Part shown: positions 24,287 through 32,750 of the stretch, one piece after another
How the letters are laid out: every line of letters starts with the position of its first letter
Numbering within the stretch: the stretch's first letter is position 1
Source: Modestobacter caceresii
GTDB taxonomy: Bacteria > Actinomycetota > Actinomycetes > Mycobacteriales > Geodermatophilaceae
Length of the DNA: 40,622 bases
Reading direction: 5' to 3'
Assembly: GCF_000761485.1 (NCBI RefSeq)
Contig: NZ_JPMX01000050.1
Location: forward strand, 1 to 40,622
Notes under the pieces: model-generated
The model's database searches: none
What the model was told of the DNA's origin: nothing
Seen by the model: the letters and a program-made list of their open reading frames with translations, nothing else
Made by a program: the position numbers and the translations under genes

Positions 24287-25249
24287 TCAGGCTTGGGGGA
24301 GCGGGGTGAGCTGGGTGTCCTGGCGGGCCTGCATGCGGGTGCGCATCCGGTCCCGGCTCTCCACGAACTTGGTGGCCTGGGCGTCCAGGCCGACCAGGAA
24401 CTGGGCCAGCTCCTCGCGGGCCTGCTCGCCCTCCGGCCCCAGGTTGGTGCGCTCGAACACCTGCCACGCACGGAGCACGGGCTGGATGACCTCGTCGTGG
24501 TGCAGCCGCAGGTCGTAGATGCCGGCCTTGGCGATGAGCACGGAGTTCTTCCGGAAGCCGGCCATGGTGGCGCCGGGCATCTCGAAGCGCATGACCTCGT
24601 CGGCGACCGCCCGCATGGTCTTGTCGGGCTCGATCTCGAACGCCGCGGAGACGATGTTCCGGTAGAAGACCATGTGCAGGTTCTCGTCCTTGGCGATCCG
24701 GGCGAGCAGCTTGTCGGCGATCGGGTCACCGGTGGCCTTGCCGGTGTTGCGGTGGCTCACCCGGGTGGCCAGCTCCTGGAAGGAGACGTAGGCGACCGCC
24801 TCGAGCGGGGTCTTGTCCCCGGAGTCGTAGCCGGAGGTCATGTAGTCCATCCGGGCCCGCTCGAGCTCGACGGGATCGACGCCGCGGGTGACGACGAGGT
24901 AGTCGCGCAGTGCGATGCCGTGCCGGTTCTCCTCCGCCGTCCACCGGCCGACCCAGGTGCCCCAGGCGCCGTCCCGGCCGAAGCGGGTGGCGATCTCCCG
25001 GTGGTAGCTGGGGAGGTTGTCCTCGGTGAGCAGGTTGGTGAACATGGCCGCCTTGGCGGTCTCGTCCAGCCGGGACTGCTCCGGCGACCAGTCCTCGCCG
25101 CCGAGGAAGGCGAAGTCCCGACCCTCCGACCACGGGACGTAGTCGTGCGGGTGCCATTCCTGGGCCAGTCCGATGTGCCGGTTCAGGTTCTCCTCGACCA
25201 CCGGCTCGAGCTCGGTGAGCAGTGCTGCCTCGCGGGACGTGTGGGACAC
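24287..25249 (-). CDS. Acyl-ACP desaturase (DesA-like, ferritin-like diiron)
   Basis: A 320-residue soluble diiron desaturase of the FA_desaturase_2 family, which introduces a cis double bond into acyl-ACP and supports membrane fluidity. Two metal-binding E-x2-H motifs are visible: AEENRHG near residue 105 and KDENLHM near 192. Other conserved parts are EEWHPHDYVPW-like QEWHPHDYVPW and SFQELATRVSHRNTG. GTG at 25249 has a perfect GAGGAGG ribosome site. A partner ferredoxin system is not in the window. Confidence 0.9.
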   Translation of the reverse strand: MSHTSREAALLTELEPVVEENLNRHIGLAQEWHPHDYVPWSEGRDFAFLGGEDWSPEQSRLDETAKAAMFTNLLTEDNLPSYHREIATRFGRDGAWGTWVGRWTAEENRHGIALRDYLVVTRGVDPVELERARMDYMTSGYDSGDKTPLEAVAYVSFQELATRVSHRNTGKATGDPIADKLLARIAKDENLHMVFYRNIVSAAFEIEPDKTMRAVADEVMRFEMPGATMAGFRKNSVLIAKAGIYDLRLHHDEVIQPVLRAWQVFERTNLGPEGEQAREELAQFLVGLDAQATKFVESRDRMRTRMQARQDTQLTPLPQA

Positions 25250-25378
25250 GATCGACCTCCTCGGTCTGGTACCTGCGTTGGGGTGACCTGCGGGACGGTG
25301 ACGGCGGCGCAGCCGATCGCGATCACACCTGACCCTTCCGTACCCGAGGACGCCCACACCAGACATCCGGGTGTGACC

Positions 25379-25413
25379 GGCCTCACGACCCCGCTCTCCC
25401 GGGGGGTGAGGCC
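25379..25413. repeat. Hairpin in the divergent desA/LCP control region
   Basis: GGCCTCAC (25379-25386) and GTGAGGCC (25406-25413) form an 8-bp stem with a partly paired CCCC/GGGG interior. It lies in the 244-bp gap between the leftward desaturase and the rightward LCP gene and could be an operator or leader structure. I see no certain -35/-10 pair here. Confidence 0.4.
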
Positions 25414-25493
25414 GTCCCGCAGCCCCGTGATGGGTGGCCGAAACGGTGCGATCATGGCCAGATGACCGGATCCGGGACGCGTGGGGCTGCCGC

Positions 25494-27068
25494 GTGAGCG
25501 ACGACTCAGCGACCCAGCAGGGCAGACGGCGCGGCCGGCACGCCGTCCGCGGCTTTGGGCCGGCCCTGCTGCTCACCGTGGTCGGTGCCCTGGTGCCCGG
25601 GTCCGCCTTCCTGGCCACCGGGCGGCGACGCCTCGGTGCGGCGGTCGTCGTCGTCTTCATGGTGCTGCTCGGCGCCGTGGCCTACCTGGCCACCACGGGC
25701 CTGCGCGACGTGATCCAGGTGGCCGTCGACTCCGCGGCCCTGCGGTGGGTGGTCGGCGGCATCATCGCCCTCGCGTTGGCGTGGCTGCTCGTCGTCCTGA
25801 TCGGTTACGCACTGCTGCTGCCGCGCCGCACCCGGGGCTGGCAGCACGTGGTCGGTGCGGTCGTCGTGCTGGCCCTCTGTGCGGCGGTGGTCGTCCCCGC
25901 CGTGTGGGCGGTCCGCATCGCCAACGCCCAGGCCGAGCTGCTCGACAGCGTGTTCGCCGACCGGGACAGCGCCACCGTCACCGACTCGTCCGACGGGGCC
26001 GATCCGTTCGGCGACCGGGAGGAGGTCAACTTCCTGCTGCTGGGCGGGGACGGCGGCGAGGGCCGCGACGGGGTCCGCACCGACACGGTGATCGTCGCGA
26101 ACGTGCAGACCGACACCGGCGAGACCACGCTGTTCAGCCTGCCCCGCAACCTGCAGGAACTGCCGTTCCCCGAGGACAGCCCGCTGGCCGAGGTGTACCC
26201 CGACGGGTTCTACGCCGGGAGCGAGAGCGAGAGCCTGCTCAACGCCGTCTACCGCAACGGCCCGGCCTGGTACCCCGACGTCCTGGGCCCCACCGACGAC
26301 CCGGGCGCCGACTTCCTGAAGCTCGGCGTGGGCGAGGCGCTCGGCCTGCAGATCGACTACTACGTGCTGGTCAACCTGGACGGCTTCAGCCGGCTGGTCG
26401 ACGCGCTCGGCGGCATCGACGTGAACGTGAACTACTACGTGCCGATCGGTGGCGAGCCCACGCTCGGGATCCTGCCCGACGACTACATCGAGCCGGGCCC
26501 GGACCAGCACATGGACGGCCAGCGCGCACTCGATTACGCCCGTGGCCGGTTCGGCCTCACCGACTACCAGCGGATGGACCGCCAGCGGTGCGTGATCAGC
26601 GAGATCGTCGAGGCCGCCGACCCGATGACCCTGCTCAGCCGGTTCCAGCAGCTGGCCGCGACCACGCAGGACATCGTGTCCACCGACGTGCCGCAGTCCC
26701 GGCTGGACGACCTCGTGGACTTGGCGTTCAAGGTGAAGGACGCCGAGATCCGCAGCGTCGTCTTCGACGACACGGTGATCGACCCGGCCTACCCGGACTA
26801 CGACCGGATCCGGGCGCTGGTGCAGCAGGCGCTGGGCAACTCGTCGGACACCCCGTCCGCGGACACCTCACCGGCCCCGAGCACCCCGGCCGAGCAGGAC
26901 GCGACCGAGGACGGGGCGGCGCCGTCCCCCACGTCGTCGGCCGGCGCGACCAGTGCCGCGCCGGCGGAGCCGGACCCGGCCGCCGAGGTCGGCGACGCCT
27001 GCGCCTACGACCCGGCGCAGGCGCGGGCCGCCCGCGCGGAGGGGGAGCCCCCGACCCGCAGCGGCTGA
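25494..27068 (+). CDS. LytR-CpsA-Psr (LCP) family cell-wall glycopolymer transferase
   Basis: A 524-residue membrane enzyme of the family that attaches anionic glycopolymers (in actinobacteria, arabinogalactan or teichoic-acid-like polymers) to peptidoglycan. It has four N-terminal membrane helices (for example LLLTVVGALVPGSAFLATG and WVVGGIIALALAWLLVVLIGYALLL), more than the single helix of most members. The LCP domain runs from about residue 175, with NFLLLGGDGGEGRDGVRTD, TLFSLPRNLQ, LDGFSRLVDALGGIDVNV and ALDYARGRFG. A Ser/Thr/Pro/Ala-rich tail follows. GTG at 25494 is chosen; the frame is open to 25434, but that part overlaps the control region. Confidence 0.9.
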   Translation: MSDDSATQQGRRRGRHAVRGFGPALLLTVVGALVPGSAFLATGRRRLGAAVVVVFMVLLGAVAYLATTGLRDVIQVAVDSAALRWVVGGIIALALAWLLVVLIGYALLLPRRTRGWQHVVGAVVVLALCAAVVVPAVWAVRIANAQAELLDSVFADRDSATVTDSSDGADPFGDREEVNFLLLGGDGGEGRDGVRTDTVIVANVQTDTGETTLFSLPRNLQELPFPEDSPLAEVYPDGFYAGSESESLLNAVYRNGPAWYPDVLGPTDDPGADFLKLGVGEALGLQIDYYVLVNLDGFSRLVDALGGIDVNVNYYVPIGGEPTLGILPDDYIEPGPDQHMDGQRALDYARGRFGLTDYQRMDRQRCVISEIVEAADPMTLLSRFQQLAATTQDIVSTDVPQSRLDDLVDLAFKVKDAEIRSVVFDDTVIDPAYPDYDRIRALVQQALGNSSDTPSADTSPAPSTPAEQDATEDGAAPSPTSSAGATSAAPAEPDPAAEVGDACAYDPAQARAARAEGEPPTRSG

Positions 27069-27073
27069 CCCCG

Positions 27074-27706
27074 TCAGCCGGCGAGCACGACCAGCAGGGT
27101 GCGCGGGCCGTGCACGCCCTCGACCCGCTGCAGCTCGATGTCGCTGGTGGCCGAGGGGCCGCTGACCATCGTGAGCGGGCGCAGCGGGTCCAGCCGGGCC
27201 AGCCCCTCGGGCACGCTGCCCACCACCTGGTCGGCGGTCACCACGCAGACCAGGCAGTCCGGCAGCAGCGACAGCGCCCGTCGTCCGCAGGCCGGTGAGC
27301 CGTCGAGCACCAGGGTGCCGGTCTCGGCGATCGCCACGGCCACCGCGGTGACCGAGGCGGCCCGGTCGGCGAGCTGCACCGCGGGGCGGTCGTCGTCGAC
27401 GTCGCAGCCGGCCGGCCGCCAGTTCTCGGCCAGCCCGGGGGCGACGACGACGTCGCCGGCCGCCCACCCGGCGCCCAGCCCCTGGTACAGGGCGGCCCGC
27501 ACGGTGGCGCCCACCTCGGCGGGGGAGCAGCGCAGCACCGTGGCCCGGTAGTCCTCCACCCGGTCGACCAGCAGCTCCAGCAGTTCCGGGTCGCCGGCCG
27601 GGCGGCCGTCGGTCTGTCGGTAGTCGCGGACCACCTCGTCGGGTGTCGTCCGGTCCGCGCCCAGGGCCTGGCGCACCCGGGACAGCACCTCGTCGCGGGC
27701 GCTCAC
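27074..27706 (-). CDS. lutC: Lactate utilization protein LutC (LUD domain)
   Basis: A 210-residue LUD-domain protein, third subunit of the LutABC complex that oxidises L-lactate to pyruvate. Visible family features: the N-terminal helix SARDEVLSRVRQALG, the Gly-rich loop IAETGTLVLDGSP near 135, LLPDCLVCVV near 155 and SGPSATSDIELQRVEGVHGPRTL near the end, which is very characteristic of LutC. GTG at 27706 is preferred to GTG at 27730. It follows lutB by 55 bp, and that gap contains a CACGTGGAAC element. It ends 5 nt from the convergent LCP gene. Confidence 0.92.
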   Translation of the reverse strand: MSARDEVLSRVRQALGADRTTPDEVVRDYRQTDGRPAGDPELLELLVDRVEDYRATVLRCSPAEVGATVRAALYQGLGAGWAAGDVVVAPGLAENWRPAGCDVDDDRPAVQLADRAASVTAVAVAIAETGTLVLDGSPACGRRALSLLPDCLVCVVTADQVVGSVPEGLARLDPLRPLTMVSGPSATSDIELQRVEGVHGPRTLLVVLAG

Positions 27707-27723
27707 CGTCGTCCGCCGGCGGT

Positions 27724-27737
27724 GTTGCACGTGGAAC
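27724..27737. promoter_or_regulatory. GTTGCACGTGGAAC element (parS-like)
   Basis: This 14-mer in the lutB-lutC gap is identical to the reverse complement of 15980-15993 and differs at one base from 6026-6039. It matches 12 of 14 positions of the ParB site core GTTTCACGTGAAAC. It may be a degenerate parS or another regulator's site. Confidence 0.35.
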
Positions 27738-27761
27738 GTCTGCCCATGGGAGCCCGCCCGC

Positions 27762-29243
27762 TCATGACCCGTGCTCCCGGACCCAGGACTCCACGAACGT
27801 CTCCTTCGGCGGGGTGGGCAGGTCGCGGCTGCGGGTCCAGCCGGAGACCGGCGGGGGCAGCGCGTTGGGCAGCGTGGGCCTCCCGCGGGCGATCAGCCGG
27901 CCCAGCCGGGACGCCCGCTGGGCCAGGTGCCACAGCCGGGGGTGCGACATGACCTTCGACAGACCGCGGAAGGCCACCGCCTCCGCCGTCGGCCGTTCCT
28001 GGGCCTCGACGTGCTCGGCGCGCAGGTGCACCAGGATCGACGGGATGTCGATGGCCACCGGGCAGACGTCGTAGCAGGCGCCGCAGAGCGAGGAGGCGTA
28101 CGGCAGCGAGGCGTTGTCCTCCACCCCGGTCAGCATCGGGGAGAGCACCGCGCCGATCGGCCCGGGGTAGACGGAGCCGTAGGAGTGCCCGCCCGCCCGC
28201 TCGTAGACGGGGCAGACGTTCAGGCAGGCCGAGCAGCGGATGCAGTGCAGCGCCTCGCGGCCCACCTCGTCGGCGAGCACCGCGGTGCGGCCGTTGTCCA
28301 GCAGCACCAGGTGGAACTCCTGCGGCCCGTCGCCGGGGGTCACGCCGGCCCAGGTCGAGGTGTAGGGGTTCATCCGCTCGCCGGTGGAGGAGCGCGGCAG
28401 CAGTTGCAGGAAGACCTCGAGGTCGCGCCAGGTGGGCACCACCTTCTCGATGCCCATGACGGTGATCAGCGTCTCCGGCAGGGTCAGGCACATCCGCCCG
28501 TTGCCCTCGCTCTCCACCACGGTGAGCGTGCCGGTCTCGGCGACGGCGAAGTTCGCGCCGCTCACCGCCACCCGGGCGCGCAGGAACCGCTCGCGCAGGT
28601 GGGTGCGGGCGGCCATCGCCAGCTGGCGGGGGTCGTCGGTGAGGTCGGGGTCGACGCCGGGGATGGTGCGGGCGAAGATCTCCCGGATCTCGGCGCGGTT
28701 CTTGTGGATCGCCGGCACCAGGATGTGCGAGGGCTTGTCCTCCCCCAGCTGCACGATCAGCTCGGCCAGGTCGGTCTCGAAGACGTCGAGCCCGGCGGCC
28801 TCCAGCGCCTCGTTCAGGCCGATCTCCTGGGTGGCCATCGACTTGACCTTGACCACCTCGGTGGTGCCGGTGGCCTGCACCAGCCGGGTGACGATCTCGT
28901 TGGCCTCGTTCGCGTCCCGGGCCCAGTGGACGACGCCGCCGCGGGCGGTGACCTGGCGCTCCAGCTCCTCGAGGTGCTCGTCGAGCCGGGCCATCGTGGC
29001 GGCCTTCAGTGCCCGGCCGGCCTCGCGCAGCTGTGCCCAGTCGGGCAGCTCGTCGACCACCTTGGCCCGCTTGCCGCGGATCGTGCTGGTGGCGTGGCCG
29101 AGGTTGGCCCGCAGCTGCCCGTCGCGCAGCGCGCCCCGGGCGGCGTCCGGGAAGGACTGGTCGCCGCGCAGGTGGCCCACGCCGCGGGGGGCGGTCGGGA
29201 GGCCGAGGAACGTGGGCGCCTTCGGCGGCACGGTGGCGGTCAT
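27762..29243 (-). CDS. lutB: Lactate utilization iron-sulfur protein LutB
   Basis: A 493-residue protein with an N-terminal LUD-like part and a C-terminal ferredoxin part. Two [4Fe-4S] motifs are clear: CIRCSACLNVCPVY near 325 and CGACYDVCPVAI near 375. The block VAVSGANFAVAETGTLTVVESEGNGR is highly typical of LutB/YkgF. It transfers electrons from lactate in the LutABC complex. ATG at 29243 overlaps the lutA stop (ATGA). It lies in the operon lacI-lutA-lutB-lutC. Confidence 0.95.
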   Translation of the reverse strand: MTATVPPKAPTFLGLPTAPRGVGHLRGDQSFPDAARGALRDGQLRANLGHATSTIRGKRAKVVDELPDWAQLREAGRALKAATMARLDEHLEELERQVTARGGVVHWARDANEANEIVTRLVQATGTTEVVKVKSMATQEIGLNEALEAAGLDVFETDLAELIVQLGEDKPSHILVPAIHKNRAEIREIFARTIPGVDPDLTDDPRQLAMAARTHLRERFLRARVAVSGANFAVAETGTLTVVESEGNGRMCLTLPETLITVMGIEKVVPTWRDLEVFLQLLPRSSTGERMNPYTSTWAGVTPGDGPQEFHLVLLDNGRTAVLADEVGREALHCIRCSACLNVCPVYERAGGHSYGSVYPGPIGAVLSPMLTGVEDNASLPYASSLCGACYDVCPVAIDIPSILVHLRAEHVEAQERPTAEAVAFRGLSKVMSHPRLWHLAQRASRLGRLIARGRPTLPNALPPPVSGWTRSRDLPTPPKETFVESWVREHGS

Positions 29244-30013
29244 GCCGACACCGCCGGACGGGTCTGCTGGTCGGGGGTCACTGCTTCCTCCGTCGAGGCG
29301 AGGATCTCGGCCAGGTGCACCGTGCGGGTGCCGGCCCGGAGCCGGGAGAGGCCGCCGCCGATGTGCATCAGGCAGGAGGCGTCCCCGGCGGTGCAGACCT
29401 CGGCGTGGGTGCCGAGGACGTTGGCCATCTTGTCGGTGAGCATCGCGGTCGAGGTGTCGGCGTTCTTCACCGCGAACGTGCCGCCGAAGCCGCAGCACTG
29501 CTCCGCGCCGGGCAGCTCGACCAGCTCCAGCCCGCGCACCGCCCGCAGCAGCTGGTAGGGCCGGTCGCCCACCTTGAGCAGCCGCAGCGAGTGGCAGGTC
29601 GGGTGGTAGGTGACCCGGTGCGGGTAGTAGGCGCCGACGTCGGTCACCCCCAACACGTCGACCAGGAACTGGGACAGCTCGTAGGTGCGCCCGGCCAGCT
29701 CCTCCGCCTCGTCGGCCAGCCGGTGCTCCCCGGCCCGGCGGGCGACGGCGGCCTGCTGGTGGTGGATCGAGGCCACGCAGGACCCCGACGGCGCCACGAT
29801 CGCCTCGGCGCCGGCGAAGGCCCGCACGTGGTTGGCGACGATCGGGACCGCCTCCCGGCGGTACCCGGTGTTGACGTGCATCTGCCCGCAGCAGGACTGC
29901 CCCGGCGGGACCACGACCTCGTGTCCCAGCCGTTGCAGCAGCGTGGCGGTGGCCCGGGCCACCGAGGGGGTCAGGGTGTCCACCAGGCAGGTGGCGAAGA
30001 GCGCGACCTTCAC
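29240..30013 (-). CDS. lutA: Lactate utilization protein LutA (CCG domain)
   Basis: A 257-residue protein with two cysteine-rich CCG domains: SCCGQM near residue 41 and QCCGFGG near 160, plus GSCVASIHH and TYHPTCHSLRLL, which together bind iron-sulfur clusters as in LutA/YkgE and heterodisulfide reductases. GTG at 30013 has a perfect GAGGAGG ribosome site. It starts 15 nt after the LacI-family gene and is coupled to lutB by a 4-nt overlap. Confidence 0.95.
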   Translation of the reverse strand: MKVALFATCLVDTLTPSVARATATLLQRLGHEVVVPPGQSCCGQMHVNTGYRREAVPIVANHVRAFAGAEAIVAPSGSCVASIHHQQAAVARRAGEHRLADEAEELAGRTYELSQFLVDVLGVTDVGAYYPHRVTYHPTCHSLRLLKVGDRPYQLLRAVRGLELVELPGAEQCCGFGGTFAVKNADTSTAMLTDKMANVLGTHAEVCTAGDASCLMHIGGGLSRLRAGTRTVHLAEILASTEEAVTPDQQTRPAVSA

Positions 30014-30028
30014 GGGCGGCTCCTCCTC

Positions 30029-31063
30029 TCAGCTCGCGACGGTCGGGCGGAGTCGCCGGACCGCGCTGGACTCGCGGACGACGAGCATCGGCTCGAAGAC
30101 GGGTTGGTCGTGCTGGTGGCCCTCGGCTGCAGCCTCGTCCAGCAGCAGCTCCGCCGCGCGGCGGCCGAGTTCCTGGCGGGGCTTGCGGACCGAGGTCAAC
30201 GGGACGGCGGCGGCTGCGGCGTAGTCGATGTCGTCGTAGCCGACGATGGCGAAGTCGTCTGGCACCCGGACCTGGTGGCGCACCATCTCCTGGAGCACCC
30301 CCATCGCCAGCAGGTCGTTCGCGCAGACGGCGGCGGTGGGGCGGAGCCCGGCCGGCAGGCCGAGGATGCGGGACGCGGCCTCGCGGCCACCGGCGACGGT
30401 GAGCGTCCCGGGGGTGATCACGGCGAGCGCGTCGTCGGACCCGGTGCCCTCGCGGACGGCGGCGACGACTCCCTGGTAGCGCTCCTGCAGCTGGGGCAGC
30501 CCCTCGGGGCCGCCGATGAAGGCGATCCGGCGGTGCCCGCGCTCGAGCAGGTGGTCGGCGGCCAGCCGGCCCCCGAGGACGTCGTCGACGGCCACGGCGC
30601 ACTGGTCGGGGCCGGCTGCCCGGCGATCGAGCAGCACGACCGGGACGCCCCGTTGCCGCAGCGTCTCGATCTGCGGGGAGAGCTCCGCGGTGGGGGTGAG
30701 GACGACCCCCCGCACCCGCTGCTCGGTGAGCGCCTCCAGGTGGGCGGCCTCCTTGGCCGGCCGGCCGTCGGAGTTGCAGAGGATCACCGAGAGCCCCTGC
30801 GCGTTGGCCACCTCCTCGACCCCGCGGGCGACGTCGGTGAAGAACGGGTTGGCGATGTCCAGCACGACCAGCCCGATGGTGCGGCTGCGGCCGGCCCGGA
30901 GGTGACGGGCCGACTCGTTGCGCACGAAGCCCAGCGCGGTGATCGCGCCCAGCACCCGTTCCCGGGTGCCGGGGCTGACCGTGTCGGGCCGGTTGAGGAC
31001 GTTGCTGACCGTGCCGACCGAGACGCCGGCGTGGACGGCGACGTCCCTGATGCTGGCGGTCAG
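30029..31063 (-). CDS. LacI-family regulator of rhamnose/lactate genes, apparent CTG start
   Basis: A 344-residue LacI/GalR repressor. The helix-turn-helix is intact: IRDVAVHAGVSVGTVSNVL then NRPDTVSPGTRERV, followed by the sugar-binding domain from TIGLVVLDIANPFFTDVARG to GYDDIDYAAAAAVPLTSVRK. In this frame there is no ATG, GTG or TTG between the upstream stop and the helix-turn-helix. A CTG at 31063, 5 nt after GAGGGGG, gives the expected N-terminus (M-TASIRDVA). The next GTG at 30955 would remove the DNA-binding helices. It is divergent from rhaM and directly upstream of lutABC, so it most likely represses both in the absence of rhamnose or an intermediate. Confidence 0.85.
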   Translation of the reverse strand: MTASIRDVAVHAGVSVGTVSNVLNRPDTVSPGTRERVLGAITALGFVRNESARHLRAGRSRTIGLVVLDIANPFFTDVARGVEEVANAQGLSVILCNSDGRPAKEAAHLEALTEQRVRGVVLTPTAELSPQIETLRQRGVPVVLLDRRAAGPDQCAVAVDDVLGGRLAADHLLERGHRRIAFIGGPEGLPQLQERYQGVVAAVREGTGSDDALAVITPGTLTVAGGREAASRILGLPAGLRPTAAVCANDLLAMGVLQEMVRHQVRVPDDFAIVGYDDIDYAAAAAVPLTSVRKPRQELGRRAAELLLDEAAAEGHQHDQPVFEPMLVVRESSAVRRLRPTVAS

Positions 31064-31092
31064 CGCTGCCCCCTCGGTTCCCGGTCGGCCCG

Positions 31093-31121
31093 TTGACCGC
31101 TCGCACGCAGCATCCTACTGT
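31093..31121 (+). promoter_or_regulatory. Promoter of the rha operon
   Basis: TTGACC (31093-31098), 17-nt spacer, TACTGT (31116-31121). The start of transcription would be near 31128, about 35 nt before the rhaM GTG. The inverted repeat CTGTGG-C-CCACAG (31118-31130) overlaps the -10 and start site and may be a second regulator's site. Confidence 0.5.
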
Positions 31122-31137
31122 GGCCCACAGCACCTTG

Positions 31138-31149
31138 TGAATCGTTTCA
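31138..31149. promoter_or_regulatory. LacI-type operator for the rhamnose locus
   Basis: TGAATCGTTTCA is a near-perfect palindrome with the central CG that LacI-family repressors use. It lies just downstream of the predicted rha start site and before the rhaM ribosome site GAGGAGG (31152-31158), in the region shared with the divergent LacI gene. Binding there would block the rha promoter. Confidence 0.65.
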
Positions 31150-31162
31150 GCGAGGAGGGTCC

Positions 31163-31522
31163 GTGCCCCGCGTCTGCTTCACCCTCCAGGTCCGGCCCGA
31201 CCGGCTCGAGGAGTACCGCGAGCGGCACGCCGCCGTGTGGCCGGAGATGCTCCGCGCGCTCCGGGACGCCGGCTGGCGCGACTACCAGCTCTTCCTGCGC
31301 GAGGACGGGCTGCTCGTCGGCACCGTCGTCACCGACGACCTCGACGCCGCCCAGGCCGCCGTGGACGCCGCGGAGGTCAGCGCCCGCTGGGAGGCCGAGA
31401 TGGCCCCCTTCTTCGAGACCGGGGACGGCCGCGGCAAGTCCTCGCTCGACCTCGTCTTCGACCTCGACGCCCAGCTCCGGGCCGCCGGGGAGCACACCAC
31501 CACGAACGGAGAGACCCCGTGA
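31163..31522 (+). CDS. rhaM: L-rhamnose mutarotase
   Basis: A 119-residue RhaM-family protein that interconverts alpha and beta anomers of L-rhamnose. Conserved residues: EYRERHAAVWPEML with the His, the strand RDYQLFLREDGLLVG, and SARWEAEMAPFF. GTG at 31163 has a perfect GAGGAGG site. Its stop overlaps the rhaI start (GTGA), so it is translationally coupled to the isomerase and first in the rha operon. Confidence 0.93.
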   Translation: MPRVCFTLQVRPDRLEEYRERHAAVWPEMLRALRDAGWRDYQLFLREDGLLVGTVVTDDLDAAQAAVDAAEVSARWEAEMAPFFETGDGRGKSSLDLVFDLDAQLRAAGEHTTTNGETP

Positions 31523-32691
31523 CCACCGACTTGCGCGCCCAGGCGCTCGCCGCCCTCGCCGAGCAGACGATCGAGCTGCCCTCCTGGGCGTTCGGCAACG
31601 CCGGCACCCGCTTCAAGGTCTTCAGCACCCCCGGCGTGCCGCGGGACCCGTTCGAGAAGATCAGCGACGCCGCCCAGGTGCACCGGCACACCGGCGCCGC
31701 GCCGCGGGTCTCGCTGCACATCCCGTGGGACCTGGTCGACGACTTCGGGAAGCTCGCCCAGCACGCCACCGACGAGGGCGTCTCCATCGGCGCGATCAAC
31801 TCGAACCTGTTCCAGGCCGACGAGTACAAGCTCGGGTCGCTCACCCACGCCGACCCGGCCGTGCGGGCCAAGGCCGTGGCCCACCACGTGCAGTGCATCG
31901 ACGTCATGCGGGCCACCGGCTCCACCGACCTGAAGATCTGGCTGCCCGACGGTACGAACTACCCGGGCCAGGACGACATCACCGACCGCCAGGAGCGGCT
32001 CGCGGAGTCACTGCAGCAGATCTACGCCGAGCTGGACCCCGAGCACCGGCTGATCCTCGAGTACAAGTTCTACGAGCCGTACTTCTACACGATGGACATC
32101 CCCGACTGGGGCACCTCGCTGCTGCACTGCCTGGCCCTCGGCGACCAGGCCAAGGTCGTGCTGGACACCGGCCACCACGCGCCGAACACCAACATCGAGT
32201 TCATCGTCGCCCAGCTGCTGCGGGTCGGCCGGCTCGGTGCGTTCGACTTCAACTCCCGCTTCTACGGGGACGACGACCTGATCGTGGGCGCGGCCGACCC
32301 GTTCCAGCTGTTCCGGATCATGAACGAGATCGTCCGGGCCGACGCGCTCCGCCCGGACTCCGGCGTCAACTTCATGCTCGACCAGTGCCACAACATCGAG
32401 CCGAAGATCCCCGGCCAGATCCGCTCGGTGATGAACGTCCAGGAGGCCACCGCCAAGGCGCTGCTGGTCGACCGTGAGGCGCTGCGGGCCGCGCAGCGCA
32501 GCGGTGACGTGCTCGGCGCGAACGGCGCGCTGATGGACGCCTACAACACCGACGTCCGCCCGCTGCTCGCCGAGCTGCGCGAGTCCAAGGGCCTGCCCGC
32601 CGACCCCTACCGGGCCTACGCCGCCTCCGGCCACGCCGAGAAGGCCGCCGCCGAGCGCGTCGGCGGCCAGCAGGCCTCCTGGGGCGCCTGA
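31519..32691 (+). CDS. rhaI: L-rhamnose isomerase (RhaI type)
   Basis: A 390-residue TIM-barrel isomerase converting L-rhamnose to L-rhamnulose. It belongs to the RhaI group known from Pseudomonas stutzeri, not the longer E. coli RhaA. Metal and substrate regions: LEYKFYEPYFYTMDIPDWG near 174, VLDTGHHAPNTNIEF near 213, FDFNSRFYGDDDL near 243 and FMLDQCHNIEPK near 284. The coding frame is open well upstream inside rhaM; GTG at 31519 overlapping the rhaM stop is the natural start. It is followed by a 96-bp gap with a hairpin. Confidence 0.93.
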   Translation: MTTDLRAQALAALAEQTIELPSWAFGNAGTRFKVFSTPGVPRDPFEKISDAAQVHRHTGAAPRVSLHIPWDLVDDFGKLAQHATDEGVSIGAINSNLFQADEYKLGSLTHADPAVRAKAVAHHVQCIDVMRATGSTDLKIWLPDGTNYPGQDDITDRQERLAESLQQIYAELDPEHRLILEYKFYEPYFYTMDIPDWGTSLLHCLALGDQAKVVLDTGHHAPNTNIEFIVAQLLRVGRLGAFDFNSRFYGDDDLIVGAADPFQLFRIMNEIVRADALRPDSGVNFMLDQCHNIEPKIPGQIRSVMNVQEATAKALLVDREALRAAQRSGDVLGANGALMDAYNTDVRPLLAELRESKGLPADPYRAYAASGHAEKAAAERVGGQQASWGA

Positions 32692-32698
32692 GCAAGGA

Positions 32699-32750
32699 CC
32701 CTGCTGCCCCCCACCACTCGCTCCGCTCGCGGCGGGCCCCTGCAGCAGGG
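32699..32750 (+). repeat. Intercistronic hairpin between rhaI and the aldolase gene
   Basis: CCCTGCTGC (32699-32707) and GCAGCAGGG (32742-32750) are exact 9-bp arms around a GC-rich interior. It lies within an operon, so it is more likely an attenuator, mRNA stabiliser or dispersed repeat than a full terminator. Confidence 0.5.

Noticed and set aside
29009-31096. Open plus-strand frame of 695 codons
   Set aside because: Antisense to lutA and the LacI-family gene, with biased composition and no motifs.
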